Below, piece after piece: positions 22,943-34,674 of a stretch of 64,000 nucleotides of DNA (position 1 is the stretch's first letter; the number at the start of each line of letters is the position of its first letter). This DNA is from Isoetes taiwanensis (Eukaryota; Streptophyta; Lycopodiopsida; Isoetales; Isoetaceae). The DNA is taken from NCBI GenBank assembly GCA_021234155.1, contig JAJEKV010000838.1:16914-80913 (forward strand), read 5' to 3'. The position numbers and the translations under genes are program-made. The notes under the pieces are model-generated. The model was not told the DNA's origin and searched no databases. It was given only the letters and a program-made list of their open reading frames with translations.

Positions 22943-24110
22943 ACACCGTGGGCGCCGCACCGAGGGCTAGACTTGGGTTTGATTCCCAGGGGTGCATTAA
23001 AACTTAATTACAAATATAAAGAGGAAGTATGAGAAAGCGCAAATTGTCTCTATCTACAATATTCTAATACATCGCTAATACAACTATCCTCACCAATATA
23101 AGTGCCACCAATAATTCACAAATACATATGCACTGTGCGCACTATATACACTACATTAAACACACGACCACTACCCAGCTATTAGTAACAGATACCTGCC
23201 ATCGAAATTATATTGTTGGATGCATAAGGCGCCGGCTTCGCCGGCGTTAAACTCTTGTATATAGATATATTTCATGATGATGTATACCTGTACAGTTTGA
23301 CAACATTCTTATTACTGCCACGATCTTTCTATCAAAACCCCTTTGGAGCAGGGTTTTTTTAATTTAATAAGTTTGTTGCGCTCCTTCATTGGGTCCCATA
23401 GGCCGATTGGTCTCCGTGGACGATAAAACAAGAAAAATTAGTTTAAAAATAAAATATTCTTTTAAGAGCATAGAATAGGCAGATATGATTGTCCTTTGGG
23501 AATATGTGCCTAAAATCGTAAGTTGTCAATGGGCTGATTTTGCACTGATTAATGAAATACGACGGTTGTATGAACTGTAGAATATGGTCTCAGTATGTCT
23601 CAATTTGATACATTGAAGTACAAATGCTAAGACATGGGTATAGTCCATGGTTTTTTATTGATGGTCCATAATATAGACCATGTTTTTCAATTAAAAGAAA
23701 TAGTATGATGGTTTATCAAGATGATTAAGACAATATTATGAGGCTAATAACGTTAATATCTTGGAGTTGGAATGCCATTATAAATAAGCTTAATTTACAC
23801 AAGGAATGTTAGACAAAGGTATGTAGCAGTGCTAGTTAGGCTTTTGTCAAGGCTACTTCTAGCTTCCCTTTTTTTTTTCTGAAGTTGTTGTTACCAGTAT
23901 ATATTACAATTTAAAAGGGATGAGTTAGAATAGTACATTATCCATAGAAAGAAGAGAATCTTTCCATACAGTATCTTTATTGGAAGGCCTCATTGTAGTA
24001 ACTAACAAAGACTTATACAACCATTGTTTAATCTCCAGTAATACAATCTAAAAACAAAACGTCGACGCCACTTCCTAATTGTACATAGAAACCAAGCTCG
24101 ACACCGTGGG
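22943..24110 (+). repeat. 1.17-kb tandem unit A (body plus linker)
   Basis: The body (22943-23878) starts with a GC-rich ACACCGTGGGCGCCGCACC segment carrying a B-box-like TTGGGTTTGATTCCCAGG. It contains a hairpin followed by CTTG|T (23230-23257) and the CCCATAGGCCGATTGGTC tail shared with SINE-like repeats (23322-23429), and ends in AGCTTCCC plus a T run. The linker (23879-24110) starts GAAGTTGTTGTTACC after the T run and ends CCAAGCTCG. The start of unit B at 24111 gives a period of 1,168 bp. Confidence 0.85.
23230..23257 (+). repeat. Hairpin plus CTTG inside unit A
   Basis: CGCCGGC TTC GCCGGCG is a perfect 7-bp hairpin, followed by a 7-nt spacer, CTTG and T. This has the layout of the Helitron-like 3' ends at 7064-7097 and 38485-38517. 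The equivalent hairpins in units B (about 24387-24415) and C (about 41808) are decayed, so the sequence predates the tandem amplification. Confidence 0.5.
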
Positions 24111-25049
24111 CGCCGCACCGAGGGCCAGACTTGGGTTCGATTCCCAGGGGTGCATTAAAACTTAATTACAAATATAAAGAGGAAGTATGAGAAAGCGCAA
24201 ATTGTCTCTATCTACAATATTCTAATACATCGCTAATACAACTATCCTCACCAATATAAGTGCCACCAATAATTCACAAATACATATGCACTGTGCACGC
24301 TATATACACTACACTAAACACACGACCACTACCCAGCTATTAGTAACAGATACCTGGCATCGAAATTATATTGTTGGATGCACAAGGCGCCGACTTCGTC
24401 AGCGTTAAACTCTTGTATATAGATATATTTCATGATGATGTATACCTGTACAGTTTGACAACATTCTTATTACTGCCACGATCTTTCTATCAAAACCCCT
24501 TCGGAGCGGGGTTTTTTTAATTGGGACAGTAATAAGTTTGTTGCGCTCCTTCATTGGGTCCCATAGGCCGATTGGTCTCCGTGGACGATAAAACAAGAAA
24601 AATTAGTTTAAAAATGAAATATTCTTTTAAGAGCATAGAATAGGCAGATATGATTGTCCTTTGGGAATATGTGCCTAAAATCGTAAGTTGTCAATGGGCT
24701 GATTTTGCACTGATCAATGAAATACGACGGTTGTATAAACTGTAGAATATGGTCTCAGTATGTATCAATTTGATACATTGAAGTACAAATGCTAAGACAT
24801 GGGTATAGTCCATGGTTTTTTTATTGATAGTCCATAATATAGACCATGTTTTTCAATTAAAAGAAATAGTATGATGGTTTATCAAGATGACTAAGACAAT
24901 ATTATGAGGCTAATAACGTGAAAAGATTCAGATATCTTGGAGTTGGAATGCCATTATAAATAAGCTTAATTTACACAAGGAATTTTAGACAAAGGTATGT
25001 AGCAGTGCTAGTTAGGCTTTTGTCAAGCCTACTTCTAGCTTCCCTTTTT
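24111..25049 (+). repeat. 1.17-kb tandem unit B, body
   Basis: Nearly identical to unit A over its body, with a perfect B-box GGTTCGATTCC near 24134-24144 within the pairing sequence TTGGG / CCCAG. It ends AGCTTCCCTTTTT at 25049. Its linker is not adjacent: it continues at 38518-38675 and 41458-41522, so two later insertions split this unit. Confidence 0.85.
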
Positions 25050-25180
25050 GGGTTGCCCCTGGGGGGCAAACCCTCGTTTATGTGGGTATGTGGGCATATC
25101 TAGGTATATGCCGGCATATGCCTAGCATATGCTGGTGACTGCTCCAAACTGGCTGTTGCCTGTAAACTCTCGGTCATACT
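25050..25180 (+). repeat. Shared 5' terminal segment, copy 1
   Basis: About 130 bp beginning GGGTTGCCCCTGGGGGGC and including GTTTATGTGGG and TATATGCC phrases. It matches 28899-29020, after which the two sequences diverge: a shared terminus with different cargo. Confidence 0.8.
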
Positions 25181-27090
25181 TTCGGCATTGCTCCTCCTTC
25201 CTTCCAGCCATTTTGGGCGCCCATCTCGGTGTCTTTTTTGACATCTAATCGGTTGTTCGAGTGCCTGCATCATTTCCGCTTATGAGCTCTGGCGATTGTT
25301 GTTTGGCTATGAAAGAGCTAGGGAAGCATAACAGGATTTGTTTATGGAGCTTAGAAACTAGTCTTGCCTTCAATTTTCGGCCTCAGCTTCTGCTCTAAGG
25401 ATCATCTTCGGGGATTTCATCCAAGCTTCAGCTAATTTAACTTCAGGGACGAATCATTTCATATTTGGGCTTTAATATGTTTGCAAAACAGGGGATTTAG
25501 GTCTTAGAATATCACATTATGGCAGAGCCGTGACATTTGGCTTCCTGGCTTCCAATTAGTCAGATTCATATGGCTTTGGTTTCTTAATTTGTTTTTTCCT
25601 CATGTGGGACTAGTGCGGCTGACCTGAGCTCCAATATCTCTAAGTCCGGTATTTGAAAGCTTCAACGCTTCATTATAGAGCTTAATTTTGAGGGCCTTCG
25701 TGGATTCAATCCCGCAGGAGTTGGCAAATCTAGATAATCTGAAAAGAATGGTCCCAATCTGAAAGGAAAGGAATTGGACAGGCTTCAAAATTTTCGCCAT
25801 GTTCTTGGCTTCATTTTTTCAGAACCCCTTTTTGCATTTGCGGGCTCAGTGGTTCCAAAGCCCAATGTTGTGCCGCGACGTGCCGCTATTTTGCTCCCAG
25901 CCTCCGCCTCCATACTGCTGGTATGCAGCCGTTCTTGGCAGATAAAACCTGCGGTTCCACACAAAAAGGCGACCTTGCATCAATACTGCGAGATAAAGTG
26001 GTGAAGCAGACCGGTATTTATTCACTGTTATGTTTTTTGCTTATATCTGTAGCAATTAAGCAGGATCCCATACAGATGCCAAAAATCCTTTGTCGTTTGG
26101 GGGTACAAAATATCTTCGGCTTCGGAGGTCGCGGGATAATGCTCTGGAATCCAAGAGCCCAAAACAGATTGTGCCCTTCTTAAAATAGAGCTGTGAGGAT
26201 TCCGGATTTGTGCCAGCTCCTATGATTTGGTTGTCTTTTTTTATTATATGTATGTGTGACCTCTGTATTTTTGCAAGAGCTTTGAGTGCTTAATATTAGA
26301 GAAAACGTATTTGAAACAGTAATTGCTAACAAGGAAATTGGTCTTTATTTTGTAGGTGGTTCTTGCTTAGAAAATGTTTTTGGAAGGGACGTTGAATTAA
26401 GCAAGGGACGTGCAGAGATACCATAAGATTATCTATTAACAGATTACATATACCGTTGCTTCTCATATTTTAATTGTTTTAATTGGCTGCACCTAATAAC
26501 ATCTCTTTAATCTGTCTATTTGTTTTCTTCCATTACTTAAATTTGATAACTTCTTGCTCCTTCATTCCAGGTACATGCACATGCAGGATGCTCTTGGATC
26601 CAGGATAGATAAAACATTTATTGTGGTTGCAGCAAAGACGTGTTATGGACAATGCGGTCAGGTTAGGTGAACATTGCAGGAGTAGATTTTGCACTTACAT
26701 CTGAATCATCTTTTCAAGGTTTCAAGGAGCCATATTATTGTGATGCAAATAGATTCTCTATTGAAGACAAAACAAAGAATTCTTGGCATCCTGATCATAT
26801 ATCTGTTACTGGTGTGTTCTTTGTGCATTTATGCATGCATATCGGGCTTCTTGATCCGGCGCTATGAAAAGCTTAACTTTGTAATTAATGGATGTTCGCT
26901 AGAGGTGGTCTGGAGCTCTGTCGTGAGGCACAAAAATCCTTTCCAGGCACATTGCCAGTTGGAAATTCCAGCCTGCTTTTTTTATTTCTCATGCCGGCCG
27001 TAAGTTTTTTTTCTTTGCCTTGCTTCATCTTCTTTTTTATTCATAGGCTTAGGCATTTGTTCTCTCAAATCTTTACCCTATATTAAAGTG
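25180..27090 (+). other. Coding-like but unassigned sequence inside outer element
   Basis: Mixed-frame, exon-like pieces occur. One, at about 26571-26665, is preceded by TTCATTCCAG and followed by a possible donor at GTTAGG; it reads YMHMQDALGSRIDKTFIVV. Frames at 25774-26183 are also unassigned. Possibly captured exons whose source I cannot name. Confidence 0.3.
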
Positions 27091-27092
27091 CA

Positions 27093-27341
27093 GATTTGAA
27101 GCGTCTGATGGGCAAAAAATCTCCAGATTCTAGCATTCATTGGGATGTTAAGAATAGGCCCTTTAAATTAGGTTGTGAAGCAGGAAATAGCCCCTTGATC
27201 GATGTGGAGTACAAAGGTGAAGAAAAATCTTTCTGTCCTGAAGAAATTTGTGGTATGATATTGGAAAATGTCAAAAACATTGTTGAATATTATTTAGGAA
27301 GAGCCATTAAATATGTGGGGGTTACCATTTTTACTAATTTT
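27093..27341 (+). pseudogene. HSP70 fragment (ATPase-domain piece)
   Basis: Reads LKRLMGKKSPDSSI, then WDVKNRPFKL, VEYKGEEKSFCPEEI and VEYYLGRAIKYVGVTI. This follows the HSP70 nucleotide-binding domain around residues 70-150 (DLKRLIGRKF.D, WPFKV, Y.GE.K.F.PEEIS, AE.YLG..V..AVVTVP). HSP70 is an ATP-dependent chaperone. An acceptor-like TGCAG precedes the segment. After VTIFTNF, the expected P.YFN.SQR is lost and the frame continues with unrelated sequence. No phosphate-1 motif or substrate domain is present. A captured, non-functional exon piece. Confidence 0.75.
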
Positions 27342-27719
27342 GCCATTTTGTGTTACGGCGATTATTGCAAGCTCTCTCAGCGTTGCTGCCTTTTGGCACA
27401 TCCTTTAGTTCTTGCGGTAGCAGTGGCTGAAGTTTGTATTGCTTGGCATTCTCTATAAGACGGTGGCACAAAAGATAAAGGGCTTGCCGTTATCAAAGAT
27501 TTGCATGATGATCTGCATCAGATCTATAATTCTACAAGAACAATCGATCAGTTATCAGGGGCCCCTGCACAAGAGATCAATGCTTTCCTTTCAAGCCCCC
27601 TGACCCAGGCATTTGATTTGCAATGATTTTTTGTAACAAGAGACAAGGTATGCGAAAACATATTGGCCCTGGTCTCGACAACTTTTCTACAAGTTCTGTT
27701 ATTCCCTTCTATGCATAGA

Positions 27720-28000
27720 TCCTCTTAGAGCAACATGTTTCAAAAGATATCCACGGGCAAACTTGCTTTGATTACTATGTTATACATCATTCATGGCATA
27801 ATCTCGCATACTCTCTGTACAATGCTTGAAGAAGTTCCTGATGAAGTTCTCTGGAAAAGAGAGCTGCAAATGTGCTTAGATTTTGCCCAGCAAGACTATG
27901 AGAAGGGCATAAATTTGGCTGCGATCTTCTTATACTGGACGATGTGGTCTCTCCCTGTTTCTTACTGCATTGTGCAGATTGAGAAGTAAGGCATGTTGGC
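27720..28000 (+). pseudogene. Unassigned coding-like fragment
   Basis: Two overlapping frames read EQHVSKDIHGQTCFDYYV and then LEEVPDEVLWKRELQMCLDF and AQQDYEKGINLAAIF. The composition looks coding and a frame change lies near 27820. Family not recognised. Confidence 0.3.
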
Positions 28001-28489
28001 ATCGCATTTTCTGGTGCCAATATGTCATAAGCAAGCAGGGTTTAGGGCAAATTGTGCAGGTTGTTTAATTTTTCGCAGTTGTAAGGAAAAGAAAAGAAAC
28101 ATACAAGTTTGAATTAGAATAAGGCCAATCTATCTTTTCACTATATTGTGGGATTTGTAGTGTCATCTTGCTGCTGCAGTGACAGTACAAATTTTTTACT
28201 TATGGCATCAAGCTAAATGTTCGCGTGGATTGAGGGAAAACATTATCGATGTTATAAGATTTCAAACTTATGCCATTTGCCCTGATGTACAGATTCTTTT
28301 TATCCCATTATTTTCTAAAGGTGCTACTAAATGTTCCTCTTCACTTGCAAATTGTAAAATCTAAGTGTCTTTTGAGCATAGTAACTTTTGAACTCACACA
28401 ACTGTGGCCCTTTTCCTTCCTTCCTTTATTTTGTTGCCTTGGTGTTTGTTCCATTGATTAGGTGCATGTATATCTGATTATTTATAGAT

Positions 28490-28690
28490 TTGAATTGTGG
28501 TAATTCATATGCTTGCACTGGCCTAGTAACTATCAGTCGTTGGTATTCTGTGCATATGCAAGATTGTTATAACTTTTCACCAGATGAAGGACACATCAAT
28601 TGCATGATTGCCTGTTGGATGCATGGTAACGCAGAATTCGGAAGCAGGTGTTTCTGGATATTGCCAGAAATTGTTGTTAGCTATAGTTAG
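28490..28690 (+). pseudogene. PPR protein fragment with internal deletion
   Basis: Reads SYACTGLVT..RWYSVHMQ, YNFSPDEGHINCMI, then ACWMHGNAEFGSRCF. This is the usual end of a PLS PPR protein (ACS.TGLV.EG..YF..M, EHYNCMID, LLSAC.MHGN.E.G..) with the ~35 residues between NCMI(D) and the E1 start removed. Same family as the gene at 10.7 kb but a different sequence. Dead fragment, inside the outer Helentron-like element. Confidence 0.65.
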
Positions 28691-29110
28691 AATAAGAATC
28701 CCTGCAATGAGAATACACAGAAAATCAAGTGCATTTGCAGTCAAACCTGTAGCTGTAGATTAAAATACCCAACTTGAAATTGGAGAACTGGAAAATAGAT
28801 CCAGTCTAGGCCTATATTCTTTGCTTTCTAGAGAGATTATTTGTTATACTGCATATATTTGCATGATGCCGAGCCTAAACTATTGTTTATTGTTTTTTGG
28901 GTTGCCCCTAGGGGGGCAAGCCCTTGTTTATGTGGGTTTATGGCATATTTCAAGTATATGCCAGTATATACCAATGACTGCTCGAAACTTGCTATAGGGT
29001 GTAAATTGGCGGTGGCGCTGTTGTTGGGCAGCCACTTTGGAAACCGGTTAACCTGTGCTTGGCGACGGAAGGAGAGAAAATGAAGGTTTAGTTTGAACAG
29101 GGGAAATAAT

Positions 29111-29888
29111 TCAGAATAATCACCATCACCATGCCGCTCATTTTGATACAATCGCAGATGGTAGAGGCCAGCGACAGTTTCATGCCGGAGAACTTCAGGT
29201 TTGAATATGTTTGCATAAATTAAATTCGTTTTTGCAGTATGAAGCTTGGGTTTTACTATGTTTCCGTAATGCAGCACATATGGGACGAGAATGGAGAAAA
29301 TGAAGTATTCTTCAACTTGAACAGGAATGCTTGGAAGTATTGTCAGAAGGTAAATAGTGCTAGCCATACTAGAGCTTACCTTTGCCAAGCTCTTGTAGAT
29401 TCCGAAGCCAAATTTGCAAAGCTTTTCACTTCACTAGGTTATCACCCTGTTCGTCTAAGAGTAATAAATCTTCCCTCTTCTCTTCATGCAATTTGAATGG
29501 TCCGTGCCAGCCTATCCAGAGTGTCATTGCTGATGCGTCTTTATTGGCTTTCTTCAGAGTTTTCTAGACTTGGATGCTTCTGAGTAACAATTTTGAAGAA
29601 ATCCTTTCCCAATTCTGTGGATAATTCATGGACATTATTCACATATTTAAGGACTTTGTATAGCATTGGCTCTGGCAGTCTACTTAAAAGTTAGTTGCTA
29701 CAATAGAAATAGTGTTAAAGCTCAATCTATATCACTCAAAAAATGTCAAAACAGAGGCACCTTCTCTTTCATGAAACCTTGGAGCTGAAGAATCATGTTC
29801 ATTTTCGAGTTTTCTAGAAGACAAATCATGTTCTCTTGATTTCTGATATAGCTCTTCATCCTGAAATCCTGTGATATCAAAGATTTCT
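29111..29888. pseudogene. MAP65 chimeric pseudogene, block 1 (inverted halves)
   Basis: Plus strand 29265-29455 reads QHIWDENGENEV, then KVNSASHTRAYLCQALVDSE and AKFAKLFTSLG, matching the N-terminal coil of MAP65 (L..IWDE.GE.E..RDK, ARL.QAL.DA.AEL..L..SLG). A 17-bp deletion removed the RDKM..LEQEC segment still present in block 2. From about 29460 rightwards the match switches to the minus strand: HPSLENSEES, ISNDTLDRLA, TVHGLSTELGKDF-like and DLSSRKLE pieces from the following MAP65 region. The two halves are therefore tail-to-tail. MAP65 bundles antiparallel microtubules; this copy is dead. Confidence 0.75.
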
Positions 29889-30700
29889 GCAGAATAATCA
29901 CCATCACCATGCCACTCATTTTTTATACAATTGCATATGGTAGAGGCCAACGGTAGTTCCATGCCGGCGAACTTCAGGTTTGAACATGTTTGCACAGATT
30001 AAATTCGTTTTTGCAGTATGAAGGTTGGTTTTTACTATGTTTCTATAATGCAACATATATGGGACGAGAATGGAAAAAATGAAGTCGGCCTAGATAAAAT
30101 GGTTCTTCAACTTGAACAGGAATGCTTGGAAGTATTGTCTGAAGGTAGATAGTGCTAGCCATACTAGAGCTCGCCTTTGTCAAGCTCTTGTAGACTCCGA
30201 AGCCAAATTTGCAAAGCTTTTGACTTCACTGGGTGATCACCCTGTTCGTCTAAGAGTAATACTTCTTCCCTCTTCTCTTCATGCAATTTAAATGGTCCGT
30301 GCCAGCCTGTCCAGAGTGTCATTGCTGATGCTTCTGCATTGGCTTTCTTTGGAGTTTTCTAGGCTTGGATGCTCCTGAGTAACAATTTTGAAGAAATCCT
30401 TTCCCAATTCCGTGGATAATCCATGGACAGTATTCACATATTTAAGAACTTTGTGTAGATGTTGGCTCTGGCAGTCTGCTCAAAAGTTAGTTGCTACAAT
30501 AGAAATAGTCTTAAAGCTCAAACTATATCACCCAGAAAATGTCAAAGTAGGTATGCACCTTCTCTTTCATGAGACCTTGGAGCTAAACTTTGTATTCTTC
30601 GAGTTTTCTAGAAGACAAATCATGTTCTCTTGATTTCTGATACAGATCATGAAATTCTGCGGTATCAGAGATTTTGCTAGAAATCTTCTAAATTTGAGAT
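29889..30700. pseudogene. MAP65 chimeric pseudogene, block 2 (tandem copy)
   Basis: A tandem duplicate of block 1 (offset about 778 bp, starting CAGAATAATCACC). Plus strand 30048-30245: QHIWDENGKNEVGLDKMV, LQLEQECLEV, then a 1-nt frameshift, KVDSASHTRARLCQALVD, AKLLTSLGDHPV. Minus strand from about 30720 back to 30245: DLSSRKLEEYKV, LQGLMKEKV, KVLKYVNTVHGLSTELGKDF-like frames, PSLENSKESQ, ISNDTLDRLART. This block is better preserved than block 1, and both share the same inversion point (near GTGATCACCCTGTTCG), so the inversion came before the duplication. Confidence 0.75.
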
Positions 30701-31104
30701 TCAACATCTCTGACAGTGCTCCATTTCACTGGCATTCTCGATTTATTATCTTTCATCTCATTTTGTTGTAAGATTTCTAATACACTTTGCATCCTGTGCA
30801 TTTTATAAAGATTGAGTCGGGAATCAAGGTAGATTAAAGGGGAACTTTGTTTCTTACATCAAGTTTTGCTTCATTAACCAATAGGAATCATGCACGGTAC
30901 ATTTATTTCACTCTTCCTATAACTGTTTGCCCATAGCAATCCCTTTTTATTCATGTTGTAACTGTTGCCTTCCACAAGATAACATCATTCTAAGTCAGGA
31001 AAATAACCCCTATAAATGCATCCGTTTGTGAAACTGTATATGGAAGCAACAAGTATTCTTTATTTCAAGGTCCATTTTATATGTTTTGTGTGCCTTGTGG
31101 GTGG

Positions 31105-31878
31105 TTGAAATCAGCTCTAACCTTTGGAAAGTTTACGTGCAGACATAAATGACATGGATCTTCTAGTCAAAACTGTAAATTTACGTATGAAACAGATGTC
31201 CACAAATAAAGGTTCCCGCCAAGATTTGATTGTTGTGGCTTCTCTGTTAGATCGTATTCCAAATCTTGCTGGATTGAGGAGAACATGTGAAGTATGTTTC
31301 AAATGTGATAACTCTATCCAGTTTTTGTTTTTACTAAGATATAGCTATCTTGTAATAGGTCTTCCAAGCTGCATGTCTTGTTGCGCATGATGCCCGTGTT
31401 CTGGAGGATAAGCAGTTTAAGCTGATAAGGTACAATCACATATTTATTTTAGAACTTAAACAGGTTATCTTAAACTGTATTATGCAGTGTAATGGCTGAG
31501 CAATATGTTCCAGTCAAGCTAGTATCTAGCCTCAAGTTGTTCCTCAAACAAAAATGAAATGAAGGCTACACCTGGTTGGTTTGGAACAAACTGCAAACAG
31601 CACGCCACTAATTGAATATTCATTCCCCAAAAAAATAGTAAGTGGCATTTATCTTTGTTTTCCCAAGTTGCTTTGTTTGAAATGAAGATTTAACCAAGGG
31701 AGTGGCACATGTATTACTGTTGGGTAGAGAGAAGGAAGGTATTCCTGTAGAATTAATACAGGCACTAGATGTCTGTCTTGAAATTCCTCAGCTGGGTCTC
31801 ATTCGATCCCTGAATGTCCATGTCAGTGGTGCAATTGCAATTTGGAAGTACACAAGACAACAGTTAAAAGGTCACTGA
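31105..31878 (+). pseudogene. TARBP1/TRM3-type SPOUT tRNA 2'-O-methyltransferase, C-terminal exons, disabled
   Basis: Four exons with introns kept: about 31113-31291 (SRQDLIVVASLLDRIPNLAG, RTCE|GTATGT), 31359-31429 (VFQAACLVAHDARVLEDKQF), 31488-31637 (S-VMAEQYVPV, SSLKLFLKQK, TANSTPLIEYSFP across frames; donor GTAAGT) and about 31697-31878 ([41 protein letters not shown], stop). These are the SpoU/TrmH knot motifs; the family 2'-O-methylates G18 of tRNA. Exon 3 has an in-frame TGA after LKQK and a 1-nt loss before LVGLEQ. ARTCE has become RRTCE. The large N-terminal part is absent. Intron phases are intact, so it was copied from genomic DNA. Confidence 0.8.
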
Positions 31879-31879
31879 T

Positions 31880-34560
31880 ATTTTCAGACCTGTACTTTCT
31901 TTCAGAAGATGCCATTTCCTTATTGGCAATCTGACTAGAACATGTAAAGTGTGTCTTTTAAATATCAAATTTGCTATACCCATGTTGTGGTTAACGGTAG
32001 TCAATGGCCATCATGGTTTAATTCTTCACATCCTTTAATTTGTAATTCTTTGATGCCCGATTATTACTTGAGGGTGAATTGCTCCAAGGAGTGAGAAAAC
32101 TTTCTTTAGTTGATAAATCAGGTTGACCTTGGCCATGGATAAGGTGGATGAAAAGGGAGGGCTTGTTTCCTTAAAGATGTGCAATTCTTAATTGTTTTCT
32201 CCCTTTTTTAGGTGTATATGGGTTTATAGTCCATATGATGCATTTCCTCAAAGATCTGCATGCATCCTCATGGGAAAAGCAAAAGCAAGTGAACTCTGAT
32301 TCTAAATGTTTGAATATCATAAAAATGTTGGACAACTTCTGCATTATAACCATGGTGTCCATATGCTGCAACTGTTATAGTCCATGAATCAAGTCCTAGT
32401 TGTGCATGTGGCCAAAAGGCCTCTTATCTCTTCTAGGCTGCTGCATTTCGTCTGGGGATCAAAGCACTTCCCATAATGGAGTCAAGATTTTTCTAACCTT
32501 GATATGTGATGGAGTTATTGATATGTGTTTAAAGACTTGCAGGTTATGTAAATATCATATGGCAGAAGGGTGCAACATTTCGATTAGGAACAAGTTACAA
32601 AGTGTCCAACATTTTTATTTGGAACAAGTTACGGAAAGGTGCAGCATTTTAAGCGTGAGTCTTTATTGCTGCGTGGTTATGTAGTTTTTGATGATATAAT
32701 CTTTGTCCTTGGCTTTGCCTGATGAAAGGTTACAGAAAGGTTACTGATGTTCATAATTTTATCATTGCATCAGATTCTGAAAATTCAACTGCCCATTGAA
32801 TCAGGTTCTGAAAAACTAGAAATATACTTGCAGAAATGGCAGCGCACAAGGATCATATGCTGGCAAAAATATAGGGATTCATTTAAGATACAGGAGCTGA
32901 ACTTTGTGCAAGGATGGACTATTAGTCAAAGAGTTGGATTATTCAGAACTATAAAACATAATACACTCCACAACATCACACATTTTTGCCAGCTTGAAGT
33001 CCAAGTCAAACCAAATGGTTGCTCTCATTGTAAAGGCCAAGTATGGCCAAACAGATAGATGCTCTCAATTGCTTAAAAACTTGATAATTATATGGTTACA
33101 TGAACAGTGCAATTTCTTTGCTCTTGAATTTCTATGGTTTAAAATATTCCACAATAGATTGTGCTACATAACATGGAGAAGAATACTTAAAACATATGTT
33201 TGAAGGCATTGCCATGTAATGTTTCCTTTTGTCGCTTCCTTATGCTCTTCACATAAAGAAACAAATCATTTATGGGTTTCCAACTAATCCCCAGGCACTA
33301 TTACTAGTAATAGTATAATACTTTGACCATGCATGTCTCTTAGTTCGAATCTGGATTGATTGCTTCTTATGGATCTGCTTTGGAAAATATTGCATCTTCT
33401 TATTTTTTTATCTTTTTATAGGCAGAGTTTTGGGTTTTGAGAATAGTTATTGTTACAGGTACGTGAATAATGGTTATATTCTATTTATTGGAAATGGTGC
33501 ATAGTAATGCATAACATTTTGTAACCTGGGCCAGGGTATCTTATTCTAAATTGGAAGTTCATATGATGGCAGCGATTGCAACTGTGTCATCATCGTAGAG
33601 ATTCGCTAGAACAATGTGTTAGCAGTTGAGAAGAGTGGGTACTTCTATAAATGGCATTGTTATTCTTTGTAGGGAAATATTATGTGCACATTTTGTTACG
33701 GCCTTGCATAGGCATTTTTTCGGTCATAACAAATGCACTGTTTAAACTCTTAGATTCTGACATCAACTATTGACATGGGAGATGAGACACAAGGTCAGCC
33801 TATCCAGAAAGCCAAAGTATTACTTGTTCCATAAGTTAGCCTTGATAATCCTTGCATTAATATATGCTATAGTTAATACTAAAGTTTCTCTTTTCCAGAT
33901 AGAGATCGTACTTGTAAAAATTGACCCGGTTTGATGAATTGATGGAGGCAATTCTTCTTTGAAGAAAATGGCATGTCTGAACATGGAGAATAACTGCATA
34001 GTTTGTATTCTACATGTATTTGTAGTAAGATTCATTTTCTTGTATCATTTTTTGGCCAAAAGCTTCAATAATGTTATTCCATCTGAAATAGTAAAAGTCG
34101 TAAATAAGATGTATTAATCATAAGTTGAAAGCTCAAGTTATATTGAGATTGTTCCCCTAAGGATATGATCCACATAAACTGTATTTTTAATGCGGTTTAT
34201 TTTTTAGGTACTAATACAAGAGAGAAGGCACTAGAGGCTTCTTCTAAAACCATCTTTCACTTGTACATTAACTTATCCTTGCTGCAAGCCAAATATATCA
34301 TTAGAGAGCTTCTAGATGAGGTCTATATAATGTCAGAATGCATGCTCAGTCTATTCTGTCTCATCTTCAGAATGCATGTTCAGGTTGTTATGTCGCATCT
34401 TCTGCCTCTTGCTAGTAACTTTAACTTCTCCTTTCTAATTTCATAATCATTCTTACGAATTTTAGCATTTACATATTCTATCAAAAGTATGAATTTATTA
34501 GAGCTTACATATTCTACCACCCAAAAAAACACCCGAACAAAATAGAAACTATAAAAACAC
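31880..34560. other. Stretch without recognisable genes inside inner element
   Basis: AT-rich sequence with short frames. A 30-35-bp phrase (AACA, TT.GGAACAAGTTAC) is repeated at 32574-32640. Nothing assignable. Confidence 0.4.
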
Positions 34561-34674
34561 TCCTCGGGCCACCGAAGGGCAACCCCTCGTGCGCAGAACC
34601 TTGTTAACTTTGATGCCTTTTCTTTTTTCTTTTTTTCATGAACTAGTATTAATGGTTTAACTGTGGTTTTATCA

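Larger units (their letters stand above)
28899..34603 (+). mobile_element. Helitron2/Helentron-like element, inner (nested)
   Basis: Starts GGGTTGCCCCTAGGGGGGC at 28899 after a T run. Ends with the imperfect hairpin CGAAGGG CAA CCCCTCG (34573-34589), a 10-nt spacer and CTTG (34600-34603), followed by TTAACTT. The 5' ~120 bp matches 25050-25180, and the 3' block (GGGCAACCC, GTGCGCAG, ACCTTGTT) matches 38491-38520, so it belongs to the same family as the outer element. Cargo: two MAP65-derived blocks and a SPOUT methyltransferase piece. No Rep/helicase visible. Confidence 0.65.
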
